A DNA stretch of 33,583 bases. Source: Desulfobacterales bacterium (GTDB lineage Bacteria; Desulfobacterota; Desulfobacteria; Desulfobacterales; Desulfosalsimonadaceae). A program made the position numbers and the translations under genes. Where the stretch lies: contig JAGXKN010000034.1 of NCBI GenBank assembly GCA_018335195.1, positions 1-33,583 of the forward strand, read 5' to 3'. The notes beneath the pieces are model-generated. The model did not search any database and was not told the DNA's origin. It worked only from the letters and a program-made list of their open reading frames with translations. Below, piece by piece: positions 1-7,366 of this stretch; position 1 is the stretch's first letter; each line of letters starts with the position of its first letter.

Positions 1-1006
1 CGATAACCAGGCAGTTGAGCCCTTCCGGGATCGGCTCGTCTGAGAGGTTGACCTGCTTGATGGTGTATGTCTGAGAAGCCAGCTGGTGGAAATTTCCGAT
101 TGACTGGCGTTGCTGCTTGTTCATTCGGGAACGGCGCCGCGAAAAAAGCTCCAGGGTGCCGTGATCGGCCAAATATCCCAGATCCTGCTGCGGGGCGCAT
201 CCCAGGGTAACCCCGAGCGCGTCGGCCTCGGCGTTTTCCTGGAGATGCACGGCTTGCACGCCCTGCACGGATTCGAGCCGGTTGCGCACGCTTTGGGCAT
301 CCGCGTTTTTCAGGGTCAGGTGAAGCGCGGGGCCCTGCTGGGCTCCCTGTTTTAAGGCCTCCGTGGCGTCGTCTGCCACGATTTTGCCCTGGTCGATAAT
401 CATGATCCGATCGCAGGTGGCCTCGGCCTCGCTTAAAATGTGGGTGGAAAAGATCACGGTTTTTTCCGCGCCGATCTCTTTGATCAGGCTGCGGATCTCC
501 ACGATTTGGTTGGGGTCCAGGCCCTGGGTGGGCTCGTCTAAAATCAGGATTTCCGGATCGCTCATCATGGCATGGGCCAGGCCCACCCGCTGGTTTAATC
601 CCTTGGAAAGCTCGCCCACGGCCTTGTGCATGACTTCGGAAAGGCCGCACAGCCCGGCCAGGTCCTTGAGGCGATCCGGGATGTCGCCCGCTGTAATGCC
701 GCGCACGGCAGCGACGTAGCCCAAGTAGTCATATACCAGCATGTCCCGGTAAAACGGGGAGGATTCCGGCAGGTAGCCGAGCATCTGCTTGATTTCCAGC
801 GGATTTTTTGCGACGCTCAGGTCCTTGATCCGGATGTCGCCGCGGGTGGGCGGGAAAAAGCCGGTGAGCATTTTCAATGTGGTGGTTTTGCCCGCCCCGT
901 TGGGGCCGAGCAGGCCCAGGATTTCCCCCCGGCTGACGTCAAAATTGATATGATCCACCGCGCAGAAATCATGGTAATACTTTGTGAGGTCCTCCACATG
1001 GATCAT
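1..1006 (-). CDS. ABC transporter ATPase (GldA-like), apparently fused to a GldG-like segment; C-terminus outside window
   Basis: This is the nucleotide-binding subunit of an ABC-2/gliding-type exporter, which hydrolyses ATP on the cytoplasmic face. The start is ATG at 1006, preceded by AAGGAGAAAA. Visible motifs are Walker A GPNGAGKT (residues 34-41), an ABC signature LSKGLNQRVGLA, Walker B ILILDEPTQGLDP and the H-loop FSTHIL. The reading frame stays open to base 1. After about residue 272 the sequence no longer resembles the usual ATPase C-terminus. It reads GYLADHGTLELF and then YTIKQVNLSDEPIPEG followed by NCLVI, which resembles the middle of GldG-family proteins (HGE-like motif, then a P..LVIAGP segment). 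A normal locus would have a complete ATPase, a permease and GldG, so this looks like an in-frame deletion, a fusion or an assembly join. The ATPase call is firm; the fusion call rests on motif memory. Confidence 0.85.
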   Translation of the reverse strand, partial: MIHVEDLTKYYHDFCAVDHINFDVSRGEILGLLGPNGAGKTTTLKMLTGFFPPTRGDIRIKDLSVAKNPLEIKQMLGYLPESSPFYRDMLVYDYLGYVAAVRGITAGDIPDRLKDLAGLCGLSEVMHKAVGELSKGLNQRVGLAHAMMSDPEILILDEPTQGLDPNQIVEIRSLIKEIGAEKTVIFSTHILSEAEATCDRIMIIDQGKIVADDATEALKQGAQQGPALHLTLKNADAQSVRNRLESVQGVQAVHLQENAEADALGVTLGCAPQQDLGYLADHGTLELFSRRRSRMNKQQRQSIGNFHQLASQTYTIKQVNLSDEPIPEGLNCLVI

Positions 1007-1250
1007 GGGTTTTCTCCTTGGTTGACAAAGTTTGCCGAATGTCGTGGATAATGTGATTTTTCAGCAGGTAAGGCGTTTGCTCTGCAATTACAGGCGTATA
1101 AAAGAAAAACCCGCCCTTGTAAAGAGCGAATTTAAAGGGCATGCCTGCGCGCTGGCGTGAGTTTGGCCGGGATTTGTCAACACGTAGTTCACCAAGCGCA
1201 TAAAACGGAATAAATCAAAAATTAATAACTTCGTGTCCTTCGTGGTTGTT

Positions 1251-1403
1251 GCGGTATTTTTGCAGAAAGGAAAACCGAGAGCGCCCTGGCTGACCGGTGG
1301 CCGCGAAAAAGGCGTTTCCTCGCTCCAGGAACCTCTTCGAGCCTCAATTTCCGCTCGGAAAAACGCTTTTCCGCGGCCGCCGGTCAGGAAACCGAAGTAC
1401 AAT
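1251..1403. repeat. Long palindromic intergenic repeat, copy 1
   Basis: This non-coding repeat lies just upstream of mazG and is matched by a second copy at 30845-30986. Both begin GCGGTATTTTTGCAGAAAGG and end near CGAAGT(A/G)CAAT. Inside, bases 1290-1387 form an imperfect inverted repeat: CTGACCGG at the left pairs with CCGGTCAG at the right, and GCGAAAAAGGCGTTTCC pairs roughly with GGAAAAACGCTTTTCCGC. Differences between the copies tend to fall on both sides of the stem, which suggests a selected hairpin. It resembles REP or MITE-type elements; no transposase is nearby. Confidence 0.8.
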
Positions 1404-1416
1404 AAAGGTGAGCACA

Positions 1417-2190
1417 ATGAAAGAAATGGACCGTTTGGTGCATATTATGGAAACCCTGCGCGCCCCGGGCGGCTGTCCCTGGGATGCGCGGCAGAATCAC
1501 AAAAGCCTGGTGCCCAGCCTGATCGAAGAGGCCTACGAGCTCGTGGAGGCCATTGAAAAAGACGATGCCGATGCCATGGCAGAAGAGCTCGGCGATGTCC
1601 TGCTCCAGGTGGTGTTTCACAGCATCATTGCCGGGGAAGACGGGCAGTTTACCTTTGCCGAAGTGGCAGACCGGCTTGCAGACAAGCTGGTGTACCGCCA
1701 TCCCCATGTTTTCGGCAACACCGAAGTCGCCGATGCCGCTGAAGTCACCCGCAACTGGGATCAGCTCAAGGGCGCGGAAAACGGCAAGTCGGAGCGCGAT
1801 TCCATTGCCGACGGCATCCCCGCAAGCATGCCGGCGCTGCTTTATGCATTAAAATTGCAGTCCCGCGCCCAAAGAGCCGGGTTTGACTGGGATAATGCCG
1901 AAGGGGTCATTGAAAAACTCCGGGAGGAAGTCGATGAACTTGATGCCGCGGTAAAAAGTCGGGATGCGGCGGCTGTTGCCGACGAAATCGGGGATCTGGT
2001 TTTTTCCGCGGTCAATCTGGCCCGAAAGCTGGATGTGGATCCGGAGGCCGCCGTGCACCGCGTAAACCGTCGGTTTGTCGGGCGGTTTGCCCATATTGAA
2101 AAGGCCGCCCGAAAGCAGGGTGTTGCCGTCTCCGAGTTGTCCATGGCCGAAAAGGAGCGCATCTGGCAGCGGGCCAAAAACTCGGACTGA
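1417..2190 (+). CDS. mazG: Nucleoside triphosphate pyrophosphohydrolase MazG
   Basis: MazG hydrolyses (d)NTPs to the monophosphate and pyrophosphate in the cytoplasm and is thought to clean up aberrant nucleotides. The 257-residue protein has the full two-domain form. The N-terminal domain has CPWD (20-23), EEAYE (from 37) and EELGD (56-60), which are the E-E-x-x-E and E-x-x-D metal ligands. The second domain repeats the pattern as REEVDEL and DEIGDLVF. I chose ATG 1417 because AAAGGTG lies just upstream and the family normally begins with a short leader before the CPWD motif. The frame is open upstream to 1297, but that part runs through the palindromic repeat. The gene stands alone, transcribed away from the ABC ATPase gene. 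Confidence 0.95.
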   Translation: MKEMDRLVHIMETLRAPGGCPWDARQNHKSLVPSLIEEAYELVEAIEKDDADAMAEELGDVLLQVVFHSIIAGEDGQFTFAEVADRLADKLVYRHPHVFGNTEVADAAEVTRNWDQLKGAENGKSERDSIADGIPASMPALLYALKLQSRAQRAGFDWDNAEGVIEKLREEVDELDAAVKSRDAAAVADEIGDLVFSAVNLARKLDVDPEAAVHRVNRRFVGRFAHIEKAARKQGVAVSELSMAEKERIWQRAKNSD

Positions 2191-2752
2191 ACACCGCGTT
2201 CCGGGTTGCATTCTGCGATTGCCAAACCGGACGGGGGGTGGTAAGGGTGGCTTTTCCGTATGCAGAAACTGTGGTTGAGGGTTGCCGGGCCGATTCCGAG
2301 GCATAAGCTTTTCCTTTAAAAACAGGACCTTGTTTGTCATCCGGGTTTTCCGGCAAATGATGGTTTCAGCCCGGAAAGCTTACCTGGCAGGGATTGGCCC
2401 GAAATTTTTTGAAATGAGCATTTACTTAAAATCTCAAATGTTATGCGAATGCGGAAAATTTTTCGTTTTTGCAGTCTTGACAAGCTGTTGTGTCGGTGTT
2501 TTTATACAGTCTTTTTTAATGGGATCTGATGTAACCTATCAGAATATATAAAAATTGTAAACAATTGCAGGTCAGCGCAGTGAAACGCCGACGTAATGGT
2601 CGCAAACCCGATCCCCCCCTTTTCCGGCAGACCCTGTCGATTTCCGGTTCGTGTCGTATGGTTTCATATAATTTCAGTTTATCGGGTTTTGTTTGTTTTG
2701 CGCCGTGCCTGTGGGGCTTAAGGATAACTGCCTTAAATAACGAGGGATAATT
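2191..2752. other. Intergenic region upstream of the MetF/HdrA cluster
   Basis: I find no convincing gene in these 562 bases. Short open frames at 2282-2551 and 2565-2750 lack family features. The right half is AT-rich and holds a promoter-like sequence at 2477-2506 and a small dyad, CTGAT-7-ATCAG, at 2526-2542 that could bind a regulator. Transcription starting there would give a leader of roughly 240 bases before the first cluster gene at 2753. No recognisable riboswitch was seen. Confidence 0.5.
2477..2506 (+). promoter_or_regulatory. Possible sigma-70 promoter for the MetF/HdrA cluster
   Basis: A perfect TTGACA (2477-2482) is followed after 18 bases by TTTATA (2501-2506). It lies in AT-rich intergenic DNA upstream of the long co-directional gene set. 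The -10 match is only moderate, and the leader would be long. Confidence 0.35.
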
Positions 2753-3625
2753 ATGAGTTTAAAAAAGAAGCTGTCAGCCGCCGAATTCGTGGTGCTCGCC
2801 GAGATGAATACCCCCAAGGGGGTGGATATCTCGGAACTCGTGACCAACGCCAGACGTTTAAAAGGACGGGTCGATGGCGTGTTGATTCCGGATATGGACA
2901 ACGGCGTCATGCGGATGAGTGCCCTGGGCGGAGGTGCGTTAATGCGCAGGGAAGGCCTGGAAACCGTGGTTCACGTTTACGGCCGGGATAAAAACCGCAT
3001 GGCCCTGCAGGGCGATATCCTGGCGGCAAACGTGCTGGGGATCCAGCATCTGCTGGTGGCCCCGGCCGAGCCCATGGCCAACGGCGACCACCGGGATGCC
3101 GCGGTTGTGGACGATCTTGATGAATCCGGCATTCTGAAGATGATCCGCTCTTTGTCCGAAGGCGTGGACCTGGCCGGTTTTGAGCTTCGGGGTCTCCCGG
3201 AGTTCACGGTGGGATGTGCCATGGCGCCGGTGGCAGATGATGCCGCACTTGCCCGCGAAGTGGAAAACCTCGGCCAAAAGGTTGCCGCGGGCGCGCAGTA
3301 CATTGTGACGCCGCCGGTTTTTGATCTTGAAGCCTACGGCAAGATGCTCGAATCGCTCAAAGAGTTTGACGTCCCGGTGATCGCCACCGTGTTTCTGCTC
3401 AAAAACGTCGGCATGGCGCGATACATGTCCATTCACGAGCCCGGTTCCTGCATCTCCGAGGATATGATCCGGCGCATCCGCAAGGCGCCAGACCGGGAGG
3501 CGGAATGCATCCGGATGGCCGGAGAGGCGGCAGCAGAATTAAAAAAGATGGTCCAGGGCGTCAAGATTACCACACTGGGCTGGGAACACCGGCTGCCGGA
3601 TATCCTTTCGAGCGCGGGACTGTAG
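2753..3625 (+). CDS. Divergent MetF-family (methylenetetrahydrofolate reductase-like) protein
   Basis: This 290-residue protein has the length and TIM-barrel pattern of MetF, the FAD enzyme that interconverts methylene-THF and methyl-THF. ATG 2753 follows GAGGGATAATT, a good ribosome site. The family Glu is present in LAEMNTPKG (E17). The usual LxGD motif that supplies the flavin/folate-binding Asp reads LVAPAEP (A103-P107), and the TQ motif that supplies the folate-binding Gln reads VTPP, with P187 at the Gln position. The second MetF at 8032 keeps both. This copy therefore may bind a different pterin or C1 substrate, or serve as a non-catalytic partner. It is the first gene of the cluster, 78 bases before hdrA. 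The fold assignment is firm; the change of function is inferred from by-eye alignment. Confidence 0.75.
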   Translation: MSLKKKLSAAEFVVLAEMNTPKGVDISELVTNARRLKGRVDGVLIPDMDNGVMRMSALGGGALMRREGLETVVHVYGRDKNRMALQGDILAANVLGIQHLLVAPAEPMANGDHRDAAVVDDLDESGILKMIRSLSEGVDLAGFELRGLPEFTVGCAMAPVADDAALAREVENLGQKVAAGAQYIVTPPVFDLEAYGKMLESLKEFDVPVIATVFLLKNVGMARYMSIHEPGSCISEDMIRRIRKAPDREAECIRMAGEAAAELKKMVQGVKITTLGWEHRLPDILSSAGL

Positions 3626-3703
3626 GCGACCCGCCCGGGCGGATCATCCGCGTGCGGGTGCACGCAATGCGGCAAGCCAAATTATGCGATAAATGGGGAC
3701 CCC

Positions 3704-6700
3704 ATGCAAGAATACAATGATATCTATACCGAAGATCAAGGCAATCAGGCCGTGCTCGTGATCGGCGGGGGGATGGGGGGCATTCGTGCGGCCCTGGACC
3801 TGGCCGAATCGCGCAGGGATGTTGTGCTCATTGACAAGTCATATGCCATCGGCGGGCTCATGACCCAGCTGGACCGCACCTTTCCCACCAACAACTGCGA
3901 CTTGTGCACCATTTCGCCGCATCTCTCCGAAAGCGGCAGGCAGCTGCGCATGGAGCTCAAGCCCATGACCGTGGTTGAAAAGGTGGAAGGCGAGGCCGGC
4001 AACTTTCAGGTCACCGTCAAGCGCATGCCCCGTTACATTGATGTGGACAAGTGCACGGCATGTGGGGAATGCGCGGAAAAGTTCCCGGAATGGGTCCGGT
4101 TTACACCGGGCCTGGATCCCCGGGCGCCCACGTGCATGCGCTATCCCCAGGCAACACCCTATGCGTTTTCCATTGACGCGGAAAAAGTCACCGATTTTGA
4201 CGCCCTGCAGCAGGTGTGCAAGGCCGGGGCCATAGTTCCCGACGACTGCGAGAAAACCGAAACCCTGTCCGTGGCCTCGATTGTGCTTTCCACCGGCGGC
4301 GAGCTTTTTGATCCGTCGGTGCTGGATAATTTCGGGGGCGGAGAATACGCCAACGTGGTCACAGGGCTGCAATACGAGCGGATCATGTCCGCATCCGGCC
4401 CGACCCAGGGCAGTCTGGTCCGGCCATCGGACAACAAGCGCCCCCGGCGCGTGGCCTGGATCCAGTGCGTGGGCTCAAGGGGGATCAACCGAGCGGATGT
4501 GCCGTATTGTTCCAGTGTGTGCTGCATGTACGCGCTCAAGGAGGCCATTGTCACCCGGGAGCGCTTTGCCGACGACATTGAAACATCCATTTTTTACATG
4601 GACATGCGCACATTCGGCAAGGACTATGAATCCTACCTCAACCGGGCGGTGGACGAATACGGGGTCAACCTGATCCGGAGCCGGCCGCACTCGATAATCG
4701 AAAATCCGGAAACCGGGGACTTGTCCATTACGTACGCCACGGATGACGAGCTTTTTCATAAGACCGAGGTTTTTGACATGGTGGTGCTTTCCACCGGTTT
4801 TCGCATCAGTGCCGAGAACATGGAGCTGGCACGCCGCCTGGGCATTGACCTGAACGCGCACGGTTTTGCCAAAACCGGCGGTTTCGCCCCGGTGGCCACT
4901 TCCAGGCCCGGCATATACGTCTGCGGGGTCTGCGAAAGCCCCAAGGACATCCCGGAGACCATGATCCAGGCCTCGGCCGCAGCCGCCGCGGCCGGCAGCG
5001 ATACCCCCGTGTCCGGCGCTGCTGTCGAAGAAGAGGAAATCTTTGCGCCCGAGCGCGATGTTTCCGCAGAGCCGCCCAAAATCGGGGTGTTTGTATGCGA
5101 GTGCGGGGCCGAAATCGGCGGCGTGATCTCAGTGGAAAAATTGGTGGCGCAGGCCCGTGCCATTCCCGGCGTGGAGGTGGCTGAAGCCGTGGGTTACGGC
5201 TGCAGCGGTGATTCCATTTCCCATATTGAACAGCAGGTGGCCGGCCACGGCTTAAACCGGGTGGTTGTGGGCGGCTGTTCACCCCGGACCCATGAAATCA
5301 AGTTCCAGGACATGATGCGCAGGTGCGGGCTCAACAAGTACCTGGTGGACATCGTCAATCTACGGGACCAGGATACCTGGCCGCACATGAATCAGCCCGA
5401 AGCGGCCCAGGATAAGGCCTATAAGCTTGTGGAGATGGGCGCCCACGGGGTCAGCAAGGCACATCCCCTTGCCGAGCACACCCTGCCCATGAATCAGAAC
5501 GTGCTGGTGGTCGGCGGCGGCGTGGCCGGGATGAATTCCGCGCTGGTGCTGGCCGACCAGGGCTTCCGGGTCTACCTGGTGGAGCGCAACGCCGCACTCG
5601 GCGGCCTGGCCCGCAATATCCGGAAGACGCTCCAGGGAGAGGACGTGGGCGCATACATGGACGAGCTGATCGAAAGGACCGGGTCCCACGACAACATCCA
5701 GGTGCTGACCCGGTCGATCATCGTGGATCACGCGGGCATGCCCGGGCGTTACACAACCGGCCTGCAGACCGGCCCGCGCATGCATTACATGCAGATCGAG
5801 CACGGCGTCACCATTCTTGCAACCGGGGCCCTTGCCCACCGGCCGCCGCAGTATCTGCTTGGCGAACATGAAAGCGTGATGACCCAGCTGGACCTGGACG
5901 CGCAAATCGCGGATAATCCCGAATCCATTGAAAAACTCGAGCAGGTGGTGATGATTCAGTGCGTCGGCTCCCGGGAGCCGGGCAATCCCAATTGTTCGCG
6001 CATCTGCTGCCAGAGCGCCATCAAGAACGCGCTGCGGATGAAGGACATCAACCCGGATATGCAGATTTACGTGCTGTACCGGGATATCCGGACATACGGC
6101 TTTGATGAGGATTATTACCGGGAAGCCAGAAAACGCGGGATCAAGTTCATCCGGTATGAAACCGACAACCGGCCCGAAGTTCGCGACACCGGAGACGGCC
6201 TGGAAGTGGGCGTATATGACCCCATCCTGGGCAGAAACCTGGAAATCGCAGCAGACCGCGTGATTCTGAGTACCGGTTTTGCCGCAGACGATGAAACCAC
6301 AGAGGATCTGTCCGTGCTGTTTCATCTCACGCGCTCGGATGACGGATATTTCCTGGAGGATCATGTCAAACTGCGGCCAACGGACATGTCGGTCCGCGGC
6401 TTTTTCCTGGCGGGCACGGCCCATTCGCCCAAGTCCATCCGGGAAAGCATCACCCAGGGTCAGGCCGCCGCGGGCCGGGCCCGATCCCTTCTGACCAGCC
6501 GATTTATCAACCTGGGCGCTGCAGTGGCCAAGGTGGACGGAGATAAGTGCGCGGCCTGCCTGATATGCGTTCGGGCCTGTCCCTTTCATGTCCCCTATAT
6601 CAACGCCGAGGGCTATTCGGAAATCGACCCGGCCCTGTGCCACGGCTGCGGGACATGTGCGGCCGAGTGCCCGGCCCGCGCCATACAGCTCATGCAGTAT

Positions 6701-6754
6701 GAAGACGATCATATTCTGGCCAAACTCGACGGTCTGTTTGAGAGGATGAACTGA
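3704..6754 (+). CDS. hdrA: Double-length HdrA-like FAD/iron-sulfur electron-transfer subunit
   Basis: HdrA is the flavin subunit of heterodisulfide reductase-type complexes and the site of flavin-based electron bifurcation. This 1016-residue protein holds two modules. Module 1 (about 15-440) has an FAD Rossmann motif GGGMGG (21-26) and the HdrA hallmark TFPTNNCDLC. Its ferredoxin motifs are damaged: C117, C120 and C123 are followed by F127 instead of the fourth Cys, and the second motif keeps only C172. Module 2 starts with the HdrA N-terminal domain (CEC at 465-467), then FAD motif GGGVAG (604-609), and ends with two intact [4Fe-4S] motifs (C949/952/955/959 and C979/982/985/989). An acidic, Ala-rich linker lies near 440-460. 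The stop overlaps the mvhD start as TGATG, implying translational coupling. Similar proteins are QmoA/QmoB; the MvhD and MetV neighbours favour an HdrA of a MetFV complex. Confidence 0.9.
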   Translation: MQEYNDIYTEDQGNQAVLVIGGGMGGIRAALDLAESRRDVVLIDKSYAIGGLMTQLDRTFPTNNCDLCTISPHLSESGRQLRMELKPMTVVEKVEGEAGNFQVTVKRMPRYIDVDKCTACGECAEKFPEWVRFTPGLDPRAPTCMRYPQATPYAFSIDAEKVTDFDALQQVCKAGAIVPDDCEKTETLSVASIVLSTGGELFDPSVLDNFGGGEYANVVTGLQYERIMSASGPTQGSLVRPSDNKRPRRVAWIQCVGSRGINRADVPYCSSVCCMYALKEAIVTRERFADDIETSIFYMDMRTFGKDYESYLNRAVDEYGVNLIRSRPHSIIENPETGDLSITYATDDELFHKTEVFDMVVLSTGFRISAENMELARRLGIDLNAHGFAKTGGFAPVATSRPGIYVCGVCESPKDIPETMIQASAAAAAAGSDTPVSGAAVEEEEIFAPERDVSAEPPKIGVFVCECGAEIGGVISVEKLVAQARAIPGVEVAEAVGYGCSGDSISHIEQQVAGHGLNRVVVGGCSPRTHEIKFQDMMRRCGLNKYLVDIVNLRDQDTWPHMNQPEAAQDKAYKLVEMGAHGVSKAHPLAEHTLPMNQNVLVVGGGVAGMNSALVLADQGFRVYLVERNAALGGLARNIRKTLQGEDVGAYMDELIERTGSHDNIQVLTRSIIVDHAGMPGRYTTGLQTGPRMHYMQIEHGVTILATGALAHRPPQYLLGEHESVMTQLDLDAQIADNPESIEKLEQVVMIQCVGSREPGNPNCSRICCQSAIKNALRMKDINPDMQIYVLYRDIRTYGFDEDYYREARKRGIKFIRYETDNRPEVRDTGDGLEVGVYDPILGRNLEIAADRVILSTGFAADDETTEDLSVLFHLTRSDDGYFLEDHVKLRPTDMSVRGFFLAGTAHSPKSIRESITQGQAAAGRARSLLTSRFINLGAAVAKVDGDKCAACLICVRACPFHVPYINAEGYSEIDPALCHGCGTCAAECPARAIQLMQYEDDHILAKLDGLFERMN

Positions 6755-7200
6755 TGACAAAAGCATTTGAACCGGAAATCGTTGCGTTCTGCTGCCATTA
6801 CTGCGCCTATACGGCCGCGGACATGGCCGGCAGCAAACGGCTTTCCTACCCGGCCAACGTGAAGATTATCCGCGTGCCATGCACCGGAAAGGTGGACCCC
6901 ATCCACATTATGAAGGCCCTGCACAAGGGCGCTGACGGCGTTTATGTCGCCGGCTGCCTGGAAGGCGACTGCCATTTCAAGACCGGCAATATCCGGGCGG
7001 CCCACCGGGTCCGCCGCGTGCAGGCGCTGCTCGAGGAGATCGGATGGGACAGCCGGCGGGTGGAAATGATTACCATGTCTGCGGGCATGGGAGAGCGTTT
7101 TGCGCAGACCGCCCGCGAATTTACGGAAAAGATCCGCGAGCTCGGCCCCAGCCCGGTTTCCCGGGCTGGCCAGGAGGCCGGCCGGCAGGCGGTGAGTTAA
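6754..7200 (+). CDS. mvhD: MvhD-type [2Fe-2S] electron-transfer subunit
   Basis: MvhD passes electrons between HdrA and a partner dehydrogenase or hydrogenase. The 148-residue protein carries the family cysteines in order: FCCHYC (C13, C14, C17), PCTGKVD (C43) and GCLEGDCHF (C68, C73), which ligate one [2Fe-2S] cluster. ATG 6754 shares its first base with the hdrA stop codon. No Mvh or other hydrogenase gene is in the window, so its donor is more likely MetF/MetV or another cytoplasmic oxidoreductase. A perfect hairpin follows the stop codon. Confidence 0.93.
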   Translation: MTKAFEPEIVAFCCHYCAYTAADMAGSKRLSYPANVKIIRVPCTGKVDPIHIMKALHKGADGVYVAGCLEGDCHFKTGNIRAAHRVRRVQALLEEIGWDSRRVEMITMSAGMGERFAQTAREFTEKIRELGPSPVSRAGQEAGRQAVS

Positions 7201-7218
7201 TCACTGAAATATGACCAG

Positions 7219-7242
7219 CCTGTAAAAAGTCCTTTTTACAGG
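7219..7242. repeat. Perfect hairpin after mvhD
   Basis: CCTGTAAAAAG (7219-7229) and CTTTTTACAGG (7232-7242) are exact inverted copies separated by two bases. It could end or attenuate transcription between mvhD and metV, although the stem is not GC-rich and no clean T-run follows. Its AAAAAGTCC portion is also the inverse of GGACTTTTT at 7325-7333, so the pair may mark the ends of a small repeat element of about 110 bases. Confidence 0.6.
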
Positions 7243-7247
7243 CAGTG

Positions 7248-7276
7248 TTAAGTTTTAAGTGATTAAGTGGTTAAGT
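7248..7276 (+). repeat. Four TTAAGT direct repeats
   Basis: TTAAGT occurs at 7248, 7255, 7263 and 7271, at intervals of 7, 8 and 8 bases, in the gap between mvhD and metV. Regular short direct repeats of this kind can be binding arrays for a regulator, but they may equally be part of a small intergenic repeat element. Confidence 0.5.
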
Positions 7277-7324
7277 AAAATCGGAAACTTATCATTTTAT
7301 TGTCTGGCGATTATAATGGTTTCA

Positions 7325-7346
7325 GGACTTTTTGCGAAACCGTCAA
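7325..7346 (+). repeat. 22-base intergenic repeat, copy A
   Basis: GGACTTTTTGCGAAACCGTC plus AA here matches 31068-31089 at 20 of 22 positions. In both places it lies a short distance before the ribosome site of a plus-strand gene (metV here, a PNPOx-like gene there). It is probably the end of a dispersed intergenic element. Confidence 0.6.
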
Positions 7347-7366
7347 ATATAACTTGGAGATAAAAC

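Noticed and set aside
1113-1140. Possible minus-strand terminator, GCCCTT...AAGGGC followed by GGGTTTTTC
   Set aside because: Weak stem, the T-run is not directly attached, and no minus-strand gene to its right needs it.
1088-1417. Minus-strand open frame of 109 codons upstream of mazG
   Set aside because: It runs through the palindromic repeat, which is repeated at 30845 with frame-breaking differences; no ribosome site.
2282-2551. Open frame of 89 codons in the gap before the MetF cluster
   Set aside because: No ribosome site, no family feature, and it spans the best promoter-like sequence of the gap.
5360-6766. Minus-strand open frame of 468 codons
   Set aside because: It lies wholly opposite hdrA, whose protein is clear; GC-rich codon use leaves the antisense frame open. 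The translation is rich in His and Gly, as expected for a shadow.
7248-7276. TTAAGT repeats as a CRISPR or PhoB-type box
   Set aside because: Units are too short and close for CRISPR, and the 7-8-base step does not match the 11-base step of Pho boxes.
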